From: Acidobacteriota bacterium
GTDB taxonomy: Bacteria; Acidobacteriota; Terriglobia; Terriglobales; Acidobacteriaceae
Length of the DNA: 64,000 bases
Direction: 5' to 3'
Assembly: GCA_018268895.1 (NCBI GenBank)
Contig: JAFDVP010000007.1
Span: forward strand, 947,570 to 1,011,569
Position numbers and translations under genes: made by a program. The notes under the pieces are model-generated. The model worked only from the letters and a program-made list of their open reading frames with translations, did not search any database and was not told the DNA's origin. This document shows, piece by piece, positions 9,745 to 17,567 of the stretch. How positions within the stretch are numbered: position 1 is the first letter of the stretch; each line of letters begins with the position of its first letter.

Positions 9745-9850
9745 ACACCTGTTGAAGGACTCTTACGTGGCCGGAGTCGCTTCTTGTTTCATTCTAAATG
9801 AGCGGTATGTCAGTTGCCCGAGGAACCGCCGAGATGCCTGCGGGCGAGAG

Positions 9851-10444
9851 TTAGACGGCCGTGAAGGCGCGGCTGCGAATGAGTGTGGCGACGTCGTTCA
9901 ATGCCGCTCCCCAATGCTGCTCTGCGGTTTCGCGGTTGTGACCTGCTGCTTTGATGTAAAGGCTGATCGCGAAGCCCTCCCGCGGGCCGGCAAGGTCAAC
10001 CAGCGCTGGCCGTAGCACGCACTCCATCATGGCGTAATGATGATCGAGCGGTGCGGCCAGCCGCGCCATTCGGTGCATGAGCTGTTCGTGCTGATGAAAC
10101 GAGACGAAGACAGATCGCTCGCGCCAGACAAGATCGACATAGCTGGCGATACCTGCGGGCGAATCTTCGGGGATCAGATCCAGTTCCATGCGCAGCGCGT
10201 CAAGATCGTCATCCGCCATCTGCCATACATCGCACTTTGCACTGAAAACAGGTGACCGGGCAGCGTTGAGAGCGCGCAGAGCGTGGAGCAGCGGTGGGTG
10301 CTGCGCCGCCTCTTCAAGCCAGTCGAGATCGTAGGGATTTTCGCGAAGGTCGATGAAGTGACGGGTTGCGTCGTCAGGGTCGCTCCATGGGACGACGAGA
10401 ACGGGATCGTCGGGGCCACATTCAACGGTCCAGTCGGAAAGCAT
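9851..10444 (-). CDS. Conserved hypothetical protein
   Basis: 197 residues, acidic, no signal peptide or membrane segment, so probably cytoplasmic. It opens with SDWTVECGPDDPVLVVPWSD and has a central run of Leu-rich helices; no motif was recognised. It lies 39 bp downstream of the YheT-like hydrolase on the same strand and is likely the third gene of the DUF72-hydrolase operon. Start ATG 10444 is preceded by AAAGAG. Its length, composition and operon position support a real gene; no function can be given. Confidence 0.7.
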   Translation of the reverse strand: MLSDWTVECGPDDPVLVVPWSDPDDATRHFIDLRENPYDLDWLEEAAQHPPLLHALRALNAARSPVFSAKCDVWQMADDDLDALRMELDLIPEDSPAGIASYVDLVWRERSVFVSFHQHEQLMHRMARLAAPLDHHYAMMECVLRPALVDLAGPREGFAISLYIKAAGHNRETAEQHWGAALNDVATLIRSRAFTAV

Positions 10445-10483
10445 CTCTTTATCTTATCCGCTAAGGGGCTGAAGAAGCGGCGT

Positions 10484-11527
10484 TCAGGCGTGTTCGAGCA
10501 GATACTGCAGCAGAGTATGCTCAGCCCAATAGCCATCGTAGCCGGTTGCTGTATCGGCAGCGGCAAGAAAGGCGCAATGACCGCCATTGCGGCTCTCGAT
10601 CAAGGTGATGTGCGGATTTGCAGTGATCGTCTTGCGGCTCGCCGGGAGAAGGCGCACGAAGGGATCGTCGGCAGCGTTGATGAGCAGCGTTGGAACGGCG
10701 ATTCGGTCGACTACCCGCGCACTTGCGGCGCGGTGATAATAGTCGTCCGCCCCGGTAAAGCCTGAGTAGAACGCGGTGATGCGGTCGTCGAACTCTCGAA
10801 TAGAACGAATGCCGTCTGCGCGATCAGGATCGTACGCTTGCGGGAAGAGGGCCACTTTGCGGCGATAACGCGCAAGCAATGCCCGGAGAAACTTCATCTC
10901 GTAGATGCGGTTCCAGGGCTCGTGCAGCGCATCCGCCGAAGGGCCAAGGTCGATCGCCGGAGAGACGCCAATAACGGAATGAAGTTGTGCGGGAGCATTG
11001 GAGCCAAGTTCACCGGCCAGCTTTAGAACCAGATTGCCACCCATGGAGTAACCGATGAGCGAGATCGATGTAAGCTGCTGCTCTGCGATGAAGTGACGCA
11101 TCACAGCTCCAACGTCGTTCGATAGTCCGGAGTGATACAGCGTTGGCGTCTGCCCCTCCGTTCCGCCACAGTTGCGCATGTTCATGCGAATGACATTTCC
11201 GCCCGCCCGCCATAGCTTATTGGCGTTGCCGATAACGTACTGTGAGCTGGAAGAGCCTTCCAGCCCGTGCACGATGATGGCCGTCGGCCGGTGTGCGCGA
11301 ACGTCTGCGGGTTGCCAGTGGCAGTCGCAGCGCACGCGGCTGGCGATCTGATTGTCGATTGCTGGAGCGGCCTCGACGAGAACAGTCTCAGCCGGGGGAA
11401 GCGAGCTGGCCCGTGGAAGGAAGTTGCCGAGAATGGTCTGTAGATGGCCGTTTGCAACGAAGCGGCGTGGAGCAAAGTTCGTTGCGTGTGCCGTGTGACC
11501 GGCGATGGACTCGAGTACAGTAGCCAT
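10484..11527 (-). CDS. YheT-like alpha/beta hydrolase (COG0429)
   Basis: 347 residues. The oxyanion region HGLEGSSSSQYV and nucleophile elbow GYSMGGN (Ser161) mark an alpha/beta hydrolase of the YheT/EMB8 group; DDPFVRLLP near 283 carries the likely acid and GGHCAFL the catalytic His. The family lead PRRFVANGHLQTI (residues 20-32) is diagnostic. No signal peptide. Its ATG directly follows the TAG of the DUF72 gene (TAGATG), so the two are probably translationally coupled. Substrates of this family are poorly defined (carboxyl esters in some members). Confidence 0.87.
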   Translation of the reverse strand: MATVLESIAGHTAHATNFAPRRFVANGHLQTILGNFLPRASSLPPAETVLVEAAPAIDNQIASRVRCDCHWQPADVRAHRPTAIIVHGLEGSSSSQYVIGNANKLWRAGGNVIRMNMRNCGGTEGQTPTLYHSGLSNDVGAVMRHFIAEQQLTSISLIGYSMGGNLVLKLAGELGSNAPAQLHSVIGVSPAIDLGPSADALHEPWNRIYEMKFLRALLARYRRKVALFPQAYDPDRADGIRSIREFDDRITAFYSGFTGADDYYHRAASARVVDRIAVPTLLINAADDPFVRLLPASRKTITANPHITLIESRNGGHCAFLAAADTATGYDGYWAEHTLLQYLLEHA

Positions 11528-12325
11528 CTAGCCGTGCGCCTGCTTGCGGAGCGCTTCGAGGAAGGAGACAGCGTTGAGTGCTCCGGTCGGTTCATCCTCG
11601 TGTTTGAAGTAGATGTACGTATCGCGGTCCTTCGCCAGGGCAGAGAAGCGCGCAGCGAATGACTCAATCTCAGCCTGTGTGTAGGCTCCCGTGCGACGCA
11701 GGCGGAAACTGGTGTGAGTGGAGGCAGTGTGTACTTCAGGTGTGGCAAGACCGTCGCTCTCGGCGATACAAAGCGCGGCATTATTTGCGCGCATCACATC
11801 GTAGATCTCGCCTGTGAACCAGGACTCGTGGCGGAACTCGAACGCGATGGCGGGCGCTCCCGCAGCACGCAAAGCGGGAGTAGCGAGGAAGGCAGTCAAG
11901 CGAGTAACGTCCGCCTTCATGTTCGGTGGAAGCTGGAAGAGCAGCAGGCCGAGCTTGCCCGCCTGGCGTACAGGTTCCAGGGCAGAGACAAAGTAAGCTA
12001 CGTCTGCCTCGACGTTTGCCAGCCTCTTGATGTGGGTGATGCGTTGCGGAGCCTTGAAGCTGAAACGAAAAAAGTCAGGCGTCGCGGCGAGCCAGTTCTC
12101 GAGCATCGTCGCCGTCGGAAGGGCGCGAAAGGTGTAGTTCACCTCAACAGAGCTGAGTTGTGTGGCGTAGAACTCGAGGAATCGTTTGGTAGGAAGCTTG
12201 TCGGGATAAAACGCGGGTTTCCAGGTGGGATATGCCCAACCTGAAGTCCCGCCAAAGATGCGTGTAGAGGCAGCTGCCTGTGCTGTTACTGAATCGGGAA
12301 GTGCGGCTTGGGGGGCGCGGGGCAC
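11528..12325 (-). CDS. DUF72 family protein (YecE-like)
   Basis: 265 residues, GTG start at 12325. DUF72 hallmarks are GGTSGWAYPTWK near residue 25, the SSVEVNYTFRALP strand, FRFSFKAPQRITH and, at the end, TYIYFKHEDEPTGALNA. The fold is a TIM barrel of unknown biochemical role. It heads a minus-strand operon with the YheT-like hydrolase (no gap between them). tRNA-His lies 43 bp upstream on the same strand. Family call is confident; the exact start is less so because the first 20 residues are not part of the domain. Confidence 0.88.
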   Translation of the reverse strand: MPRAPQAALPDSVTAQAAASTRIFGGTSGWAYPTWKPAFYPDKLPTKRFLEFYATQLSSVEVNYTFRALPTATMLENWLAATPDFFRFSFKAPQRITHIKRLANVEADVAYFVSALEPVRQAGKLGLLLFQLPPNMKADVTRLTAFLATPALRAAGAPAIAFEFRHESWFTGEIYDVMRANNAALCIAESDGLATPEVHTASTHTSFRLRRTGAYTQAEIESFAARFSALAKDRDTYIYFKHEDEPTGALNAVSFLEALRKQAHG

Positions 12326-12368
12326 GAAAGGGTTCCGCTGGGGTGCTCGGTGGAGTCGTAAGGATGTT

Positions 12369-12444
12369 TGGGGCGGCTAGTGGGGTTCGAACCCACGACA
12401 TCCGCTGCCACAGAGCGGCGTTCTGCCACTGAACTATAGCCGCC
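12369..12444 (-). tRNA. tRNA-His (GTG)
   Basis: Minus-strand cloverleaf with acceptor stem GCGGCTA/TAGCCGC, an extra encoded G(-1) opposite discriminator C73 (the histidine identity pair), anticodon stem CCGCT/AGCGG with loop CTGTGGC (GTG), and T arm GGTTCGAACCC. CCA is encoded. Confidence 0.97.
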
Positions 12445-12517
12445 GTATGACTTAAATTGTAGCATCATAGCGAGGTTTGCGGAGAAATTGTCCCCCCGCC
12501 CCGGAACGGATACAGGA

Positions 12518-13057
12518 ATGCAGCCTCCCGCCCAGCCCGAGATACTCTCCCCCCGTGTGCGTCGCGCTCGCGGGATATTCGACGATGAGAATCTCGACAT
12601 TCTGTCGCATGTGCTCGATGACTTTATCAGGATTCCCGGCACCTCCATTCGCTTTGGACTCGATGGCATCGTTGGCGTTGTTCCGGGGATTGGGGATGTC
12701 ATCGGTGGGATCGCATCGTGCATCATCATTCTCGCCGCGTGGATCCGCGGTGTGCCCTATGTCACCGTGGCGCGCATGGTCGCCAATGTGGGCATCGAGG
12801 TTGTGGTGGGATCAATCCCCATTGTAGGAGATATGTTCGACATCGCATGGCGCGCCAACCGGCGAAACTACGCGTTGCTGACCGGAAGCTTGTATGAACC
12901 AAGAAAACACAGCATCCAGAGCTGGATATTCCTGGGCGTTCTCTGTACGTTGCTCTTCGCGATCATGTTGCTTCCGATGCTGCTGTTAGCCTGGCTGGCA
13001 AATGGGTTGATGCACCAGCTCTTTGGAGTCAATGTCCAGTTCCACACCTGGTTTTAG
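12518..13057 (+). CDS. DUF4112 domain membrane protein
   Basis: About 179 residues from ATG 12518; a TTG at 12488 would add ten. The DUF4112 core is clear: DDFIRIPGTSIRFGLDGIVG and VPGIGDVIGG in the first half, then VVGSIPIVGDMFDIAWRAN, two Gly/Pro-rich loops around a hydrophobic helix, followed by a C-terminal transmembrane pair (WIFLGVLCTLLFAIMLLPML). Function of the family is unknown. The gene ends 35 bp before tRNA-Pro. The annotated end of the mobile-element recombinase frame overlaps its last codons on the opposite strand. Confidence 0.85.
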   Translation: MQPPAQPEILSPRVRRARGIFDDENLDILSHVLDDFIRIPGTSIRFGLDGIVGVVPGIGDVIGGIASCIIILAAWIRGVPYVTVARMVANVGIEVVVGSIPIVGDMFDIAWRANRRNYALLTGSLYEPRKHSIQSWIFLGVLCTLLFAIMLLPMLLLAWLANGLMHQLFGVNVQFHTWF

Positions 13058-14588
13058 GCCCGTCGCTGGAGATGCGATAAACTGAAGTCAGTCGGGGCGT
13101 AGCGCAGCCTGGTAGCGCATCTGCTTTGGGAGCAGAGGGTCGGGGGTTCGAATCCCTCCGCCCCGACCATTCTTCCAATTTGGCCCTTTTGAAGATGATG
13201 TCGAAGGGCTTTCTGTATGTGGGCATTACACTTACGGCGTCAACGGCGCAGTTCGAAAATAGCATTCTGAGCAATTTGGCTTTTTCGGCGGAATCCTGCG
13301 AAACATACAGTAAATAGGCCTTATTTGCGAGTTCGAAAATCTTTTGCGCGTCTAAGGCCCGGTCGCCGGTTTCGGCGTTATTCAGGCCGTCCATTGCCAT
13401 TCTGACCTGCTGCTCTTCCATCCGCCAGTCGCTCATCTTCCGTTCCCAGAAGTCTTCCGGGATTTTTCCGTCGAGCTTATCCGCATAGGCCCCGTCCAGC
13501 CGCTTACGGATAGCAACCAATCGAGCCTCAAGGCGCGACTGCTCTGCGTTTGCTCTGCTGGCGGCCTGCTGCTTGTCTTTGCTTAGCGTCGAAACGATGC
13601 GAGAGACGACTTCCTGCGGCACCTGGAGGCCCTTCAGCGGCTCTCCCAGGCGTTGGGCAAGGTCTTCCTCCCTGAAACGCGGCAGGTCGCACTTGCCGCG
13701 ATGCCCCGTGCAGCGGTAATAAACGTATTTTTGCTTCTGAATATCGCCTGTGACCATACAGCCGTCATAGGCGCACTGCATGAGTCCACGGAAGGCAATT
13801 TCGCGCTTGGAATACTTCGGCCTGTTGTGGCCTGTGAGGACAGCTTGCACACGCTCGAATAGTTCAGTCTTTACGAATACCGGATGTGTGCCGGGATACC
13901 TTTCCCCTCGCCAAAGAAACGTACCGATGTAGAAGCGGTTCGTGAGAATACGATGGATGTTTGCGCGGCTAATCGTCTTACCCGTCTCGATACGTATCTT
14001 TTTAGCTATCGTCGTGAGCGTGTGTGCGCCAGTCGCGTACCACTCAAACATCCGCTGCACCGTAATGGAATCTTCAGGATCGATTTCGATGGTGCGTTCC
14101 GCTTTGTTATTCCTATAGCCGAATGGAGCATGGCCGGGAAAGATACCTTGAGATGCTTTCTCGTGCATACCTTTCTTCACCTCTTCGCGCAGGTTATTCG
14201 AATAATGGCGCGCCATCACGAGGTTGAAACCGTAGACAAGCGTTGCTTGTGATTTCGAATCCTTCGAGATGACCTGTCCTTCTTTTACGAAATGGACTTG
14301 AATGTCGAGGTCTTCCAGTGTCACGGCGTCGTGGAAGTTGCGAGAAATCCGGTCTGTCTTCTCGACCAGCAAAATGCGGCATGTGCGGTTGCGCTTAAAG
14401 AACTCCACCAGCTTGGCAAACTGCTTGCGGCCTTTTTCCTTTGCCGTCTGCACATCCTCGAACGCTTGCACGATACGCAATCCGTTTCGTTGCGCGTATT
14501 CGCGCAGCAGCTTGGACTGCGCATCGAGAGAATATCCATCCTGCTGTTCGCGGCTGGATACGCGAGTGTAGATCACGGCTTCAGTCAT
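13029..14588 (-). CDS. Large serine recombinase (element integrase), C-terminus altered by integration
   Basis: 519 residues in the present arrangement. Start ATG 14588 follows AAAGGAG by 8 nt and overlaps the previous stop (ATGA). The resolvase domain opens with VIYTRVSSREQQDGYSLDAQ (Ser nucleophile in RVSS), followed by LVEKTDRISRN, a Recombinase domain (about 160-270, HAPFGYRNN) and a zinc-ribbon-like segment (CAYDGCMVTGD, YRCTGHRGKCD), then a coiled coil. From residue 476 the frame reads antisense through tRNA-Pro (GRRDSNPRP) and on into the end of the DUF4112 gene, so the last 44 residues are host sequence. In the excised circle the same frame would continue into 23638-23511. Confidence 0.9.
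   Translation of the reverse strand: MTEAVIYTRVSSREQQDGYSLDAQSKLLREYAQRNGLRIVQAFEDVQTAKEKGRKQFAKLVEFFKRNRTCRILLVEKTDRISRNFHDAVTLEDLDIQVHFVKEGQVISKDSKSQATLVYGFNLVMARHYSNNLREEVKKGMHEKASQGIFPGHAPFGYRNNKAERTIEIDPEDSITVQRMFEWYATGAHTLTTIAKKIRIETGKTISRANIHRILTNRFYIGTFLWRGERYPGTHPVFVKTELFERVQAVLTGHNRPKYSKREIAFRGLMQCAYDGCMVTGDIQKQKYVYYRCTGHRGKCDLPRFREEDLAQRLGEPLKGLQVPQEVVSRIVSTLSKDKQQAASRANAEQSRLEARLVAIRKRLDGAYADKLDGKIPEDFWERKMSDWRMEEQQVRMAMDGLNNAETGDRALDAQKIFELANKAYLLYVSQDSAEKAKLLRMLFSNCAVDAVSVMPTYRKPFDIIFKRAKLEEWSGRRDSNPRPSAPKADALPGCATPRLTSVYRISSDGPKTRCGTGH
13093..13169 (+). tRNA. tRNA-Pro (TGG), integration site of a mobile element
   Basis: Acceptor stem CGGGGCG/CGCCCCG, anticodon stem ATCTGC.. 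with loop TTTGGGA (anticodon TGG), T arm GGTTCGAATCC, discriminator A and encoded CCA. The gene is intact. The recombinase frame on the opposite strand runs straight through it, and the last bases of the gene are repeated at 23639-23647, both pointing to its 3' end as attB. Confidence 0.97.
13163..13171 (+). repeat. Putative attL core (9-bp direct repeat, copy 1)
   Basis: CCGACCATT spans the last seven bases of tRNA-Pro and two bases beyond. An identical copy occurs at 23639-23647, where base composition returns to the chromosomal type. Short identity at a tRNA 3' end is what site-specific integration leaves behind. Confidence 0.55.
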
Positions 14589-14767
14589 GACAATGGCTCC
14601 TTTGATTTGTCCGCCTTTTGCTTGGCCCATCGCACTTGAACAGCTTTTCGTGCCATTTCGCTCCGCTGCTTGGCTGTGAGGCTTTGAGCACGCTTGAGGC
14701 CGCCAATTCGACCTTGTTGCCGAAAAAACTCCAATGCAGCCTTCGGAAATTTGCTTCGTTTCACCAT
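14585..14767 (-). CDS. Small basic protein of the element
   Basis: 60 residues, strongly basic. It has a Gly-Gly-Leu-Lys-Arg turn followed by QSLTAKQRSEMARKAVQVRW, a pattern seen in small conserved bacterial proteins of unknown role and plausible for nucleic-acid binding or for controlling recombinase direction. It sits inside a compact operon: two bases after the rep stop (TAG GC ATG) and overlapping the recombinase start by four bases (ATGA). That spacing argues strongly that it is translated. An excisionase-like role is a guess from position only. Confidence 0.75.
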   Translation of the reverse strand: MVKRSKFPKAALEFFRQQGRIGGLKRAQSLTAKQRSEMARKAVQVRWAKQKADKSKEPLS

Positions 14768-14769
14768 GC

Positions 14770-15858
14770 CTAGGGGGTTAGTATATCCTGACTCGCAGAT
14801 AATCCGACTTGCTGACGCTCAATGGAGCGAACGTAGGAGTCCAATATCTCTGCTGCTGTGATCGGTGGACGTTCGGACGGCAATATCTTCAATAACGAAT
14901 CTAGTACACGTTTGCCATTTCCATTTCCATGCTTCTGAACAAACGAAAAGGCTTGTTGAGCATCACCACACGCATTCCATAAGGCATTCAAGCCATAGGC
15001 GGCAAGCCAGTCGCGTATCGAGACGCCTTTTGGTGGACTTTCAAAGGAACGAATCTTCGTCGACGGCATGATAGTCATGGATGCGTATGGATTGAAAAGA
15101 TGAGCGCGACGGAGGTCTCCGAAAAGGCGCAATTCCTTCGGAAACCTTGAACCACTGATCTGCCGCTCGATGCGTGTGAGGGTTAGGCCCTGGCCGTGCT
15201 CAATGCCTTCGTTTTTCAAAAATTCTTCAAACGTTGGATAGTACCGTGATCCGTAATAGCGTTGTTCTTCCGACATTTCAAGGCGTTGCATCTGCTTATT
15301 GAACCGCTCACAGCTCTGTTTTAGCTTGAGCCATTGCTTATAAAGTTCCTTAATCTTGTTGTAAATCCTTACGAAGTTCGGCCTGCGTCCGGCGTAGAAC
15401 GTCTGCGCATCCGCAGTTCCCATCGCTGTAAACTCCATTTCAGTCTCAAACGATTTTTCGATTCGACTCGAAAATCGCTTGTATTTGAATCGAGCTAAAT
15501 CGCGGAACACATGAACCGGCACGCCAGAAATGTCTGAAGCAAGATCGAGCCGCATTAACTCACATTGAAACGGGTCGATGTCGAAGACTCGCCTGATGAT
15601 TTGCGCCATCTCAAGGATTGTCTTCTTGCCAGCATCGATGATTTCCAGTTTGCTGCTAGCCCTCCCGTTCTTCCCTCGGTAGTTGAGGTGCAATATCGCA
15701 TCGATATTGTGGGTTTCGCGCAGGCTTCCTACAAAGGAATAGAACCTTGAGGGATGAAACGGTGCCACTTGGCCACGTCGAAGCTGCTTCCCGATTTCTT
15801 CCATTTCTGTTGAAAAGGGTGTGCCCCAGGCAATCCGAACGTCGGTCTTATCGATCAT
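14770..15858 (-). CDS. Rep_trans-type replication initiator
   Basis: 362 residues. Three features match the Rep_trans/replication-initiation-factor family used by filamentous phages, rolling-circle plasmids and Tn916-type elements. These are ELMRLDLASDISG near 110-125 (R-x-D-x-A-x-D), TFYAGRRPNFVRIYNK near 155-170, and LTRIERQISGSRFPKELR near 235-250. Such proteins nick an origin and start rolling-circle copying of the excised element. First gene of the rep / small protein / recombinase operon; start ATG 15858 has AAGGA upstream. Two palindromes lie just upstream at 15909-15955. The catalytic Tyr cannot be assigned with certainty by eye. Confidence 0.75.
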   Translation of the reverse strand: MIDKTDVRIAWGTPFSTEMEEIGKQLRRGQVAPFHPSRFYSFVGSLRETHNIDAILHLNYRGKNGRASSKLEIIDAGKKTILEMAQIIRRVFDIDPFQCELMRLDLASDISGVPVHVFRDLARFKYKRFSSRIEKSFETEMEFTAMGTADAQTFYAGRRPNFVRIYNKIKELYKQWLKLKQSCERFNKQMQRLEMSEEQRYYGSRYYPTFEEFLKNEGIEHGQGLTLTRIERQISGSRFPKELRLFGDLRRAHLFNPYASMTIMPSTKIRSFESPPKGVSIRDWLAAYGLNALWNACGDAQQAFSFVQKHGNGNGKRVLDSLLKILPSERPPITAAEILDSYVRSIERQQVGLSASQDILTP

Positions 15859-15908
15859 TCGATTTCCTTCGTGGAGGGCGGGAAGAAAATCAGAAGAGTC
15901 GAGGATCG

Positions 15909-15955
15909 CGTAAATTTACGTGAGTTGCAGGCTATTAGACACAGCCTGCAACTCA
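15909..15955. repeat. Adjacent palindromes upstream of rep, candidate nick origin
   Basis: CGTAAATTTACG (15909-15920) is a perfect 12-bp palindrome. It abuts a perfect 13-bp inverted repeat, TGAGTTGCAGGCT / AGCCTGCAACTCA (15921-15955), with a 9-nt loop. The pair lies 50 bp before the initiator start codon and 20 bp after the stop of the preceding minus-strand frame. It could be a double-strand origin, an operator, or an intrinsic terminator. Confidence 0.5.
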
Positions 15956-15975
15956 GCAGCGCCGGAAAATCGCCG

Positions 15976-16260
15976 CTACATGACCGGAGAGTCATTGCGC
16001 CTCCGGTCCCATGCGTCCAGCAGGAGAAAGAATTCGATCAATCTTTGGGTATCGTCGTCTTGGGATGGGGAAGGCACAGCGCCTGCGGCGCTGTTGAGGG
16101 CTTCGCCCTCAAACTCCCACCCCCTTTTAGGCTGAACAGGAGAGAGCCTCCGGCTTTCGACCGGCGGTTGTAGACCTGTAGGCTGGTTCAGCACCGGCGC
16201 GGAGGGGGCAACCGCGTTCCCGGAATTTACCTCAGCCGCATTCCGCTCTCTCCTGCTCAT
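15976..16260 (-). CDS. Hypothetical small protein of the element
   Basis: 94 residues from ATG 16260. The first two thirds are Pro/Ser/Ala-rich and look disordered; the end, RLIEFFLLLDAWDRR, is a clear amphipathic helix of the kind seen at the C-terminus of several acidobacterial small proteins. It is colinear with rep and ends 118 bp before it. No good Shine-Dalgarno is present, so either it is leaderless or the start is wrong. The competing plus-strand frame (15871-16173) is Arg/Pro-rich and less convincing. Moderate support only. Confidence 0.45.
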   Translation of the reverse strand: MSRRERNAAEVNSGNAVAPSAPVLNQPTGLQPPVESRRLSPVQPKRGWEFEGEALNSAAGAVPSPSQDDDTQRLIEFFLLLDAWDRRRNDSPVM

Positions 16261-16283
16261 GGAGAGAAGAATCTTGGATTCTG

Positions 16284-16353
16284 TCCGCCACAATAAGCCC
16301 CTAAAACATTGCGGCTGCATCCGCCATAATGGGTGGGGGATAGATTTGGCGGA
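16284..16353. promoter_or_regulatory. Three TCCGCCA motifs between divergent genes
   Basis: TCCGCCA occurs at 16284-16290 and 16320-16326 (each followed by an AT-rich CAATAA or TAATGG) and inverted as TGGCGGA at 16347-16353. The three copies fill the gap between the minus-strand frame starting at 16260 and the plus-strand gene starting at 16365, the expected place for a shared operator. Confidence 0.35.
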
Positions 16354-16364
16354 GGATTTAGGCT

Positions 16365-16901
16365 TTGAAACCTGAGACGCGGGACCGGCTCCTGGCCGCA
16401 ATCGACAATGCCTTTGCCAGACTTACGCAGTTTTCAACGATTGAAAGCGTGGCCCAATGGCTCTGGGAGTTTTCGGGACGAGTGCATCGGAAGATGGAGC
16501 ATGTTCGTACAAGAGAACAGATCACCGCGCTTCTCGACGATGAACCCGAACCATCCGTATCGAAGCTATGGGCCTTTGAATCCGTTCTGCAATACGCGCC
16601 ATTCCTGCTCAACCGGCTTGTCAGGAAGATCGCCAAAGATGCGACGAAAGGGCTTCCTGGAAGTCCTTCAGGCCCTAAACCGGTAGTGGACGACTCACAA
16701 AAACAGGCCATCTGCCACTACATCGGCGGTCTCTATGCTGCCGGGGTCTCACTAACTGACGCGCAAAAGCGCGCGGCGATGAGATGGGGAATCAGTTTAC
16801 GCAGCGTTCAACGAATCTGGGCCGAACGAGGTGGTGAAGCCAAGATGTCCATTGAAGACGCCGAATATGCAGTCAACGACTGGTGGCAATCACTTGAATA
16901 G
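16365..16901 (+). CDS. Hypothetical element protein with C-terminal helix-turn-helix-like region, TTG start
   Basis: 178 residues. The start is TTG 16365, supported by GGAGGA eight nt upstream; no ATG fits the frame nearby. The N-terminal half is helical (RDRLLAAIDNAFARL, ESVAQWLWEFSG). A Gly/Pro linker (GLPGSPSGPKP) near 103 separates it from a C-terminal segment, AQKRAAMRWGISLRSVQRIW, which looks like a helix-turn-helix. No family was recognised. Divergent from the rep side of the element and followed by an IS481 remnant. A regulator of element genes is plausible but unproven. Confidence 0.65.
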   Translation: MKPETRDRLLAAIDNAFARLTQFSTIESVAQWLWEFSGRVHRKMEHVRTREQITALLDDEPEPSVSKLWAFESVLQYAPFLLNRLVRKIAKDATKGLPGSPSGPKPVVDDSQKQAICHYIGGLYAAGVSLTDAQKRAAMRWGISLRSVQRIWAERGGEAKMSIEDAEYAVNDWWQSLE

Positions 16902-16949
16902 TAGTTCTTGCCTCTAAAGCGTAGCGAATAGTTGAACCGCTCATGAGGG

Positions 16950-17160
16950 CTGAGAGTAAAAATGCGGTTCGAGCTTTCGCTCGAATGTCCCAATCAGACC
17001 GCTCTCCGGGAATGGGCTTATGCCGAACACTGGTCCAGCTCAGAGGAAAGAGAATGACCAACTCCAGCCATGGGTCGACTTCTACAACCTCCATCGACCC
17101 CATGCTAGCCTCAACCAAATGCCGCCAAGCAGCAGACTCGGCAATGGAACAACCTCTTGA
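16950..17160 (+). pseudogene. IS481-family transposase remnant (3' end, frameshifted)
   Basis: Translation in shifting frames gives NQTALREWAYAEHWSSSEER and then WVDFYNLHRPHASLNQMPPS followed by a stop at 17158. This is the end of an IS481-type DDE transposase (RTLLEEWAYAR..., ...HRPHSALGGRPPISRL in intact members). At least one frameshift lies near 17050, and the upstream VRAF segment is in yet another frame. The rest of the transposase and the terminal repeats are gone. The 16902-17249 stretch contains nothing else that can be supported. Confidence 0.75.
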
Positions 17161-17249
17161 CCTTCTACAGCCACCCAGAGGGATTGGTTGGGTTTTGATG
17201 TATGGGCCACCCGCCCAGGTGGCCCGATCCCCTTGTTAATAGCCTATTG

Positions 17250-17540
17250 TTACTGGTGATGAAATCGTGCAAGAAGAGTCCACGCCCAATACAGGGCAAG
17301 CAGCGTCCATAGCCAATAATTTGTGGGTCTCTTTAAGTTACCTCCATTGCTTTCAGTACGGAGAAGTCGTCTTTTTCGTCTGATGAGCAGCACGTTTGCA
17401 AGAGCAAAGAAACCGCCACTAATAATTAAAAACGAAAGAAGAGACGTGCTTCTGGGTACTGTAAACGCTGCAAGCACGATACCGGCTAACAAGCCAAGCT
17501 CAACCAACACAAACGTTGAAGTTTTCATTCCTTCCGCCAT
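17250..17540 (-). CDS. Small membrane protein downstream of RHS gene, candidate immunity protein
   Basis: 96 residues with three hydrophobic helices (FVLVELGLLAGIVLAAFTV, LLSFLIISGGFFALANVLLI, YWLWTLLALYWAWTLLARF) separated by a basic loop RRKRRLLR. It starts at ATG 17540, 27 bp after the RHS stop, with AAAGGAG just upstream, so it is almost certainly cotranscribed with the RHS gene. Genes in this position often encode immunity to the RHS C-terminal toxin; a membrane location would suit a pore-forming or envelope-acting tip. That role is inferred from position only; no family was recognised. Confidence 0.65.
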   Translation of the reverse strand: MAEGMKTSTFVLVELGLLAGIVLAAFTVPRSTSLLSFLIISGGFFALANVLLIRRKRRLLRTESNGGNLKRPTNYWLWTLLALYWAWTLLARFHHQ

Positions 17541-17567
17541 CAATCTCCTTTATCTGGCAATCACATT

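Noticed and set aside
15871..16173. 100-codon plus-strand frame starting at GTG
   Set aside because: Overlaps the palindromes before rep and a more protein-like minus-strand frame; no ribosome site.
16943..17239. 98-codon plus-strand frame
   Set aside because: Runs over the IS481 remnant in the wrong frame; the transposase similarity explains the sequence better.
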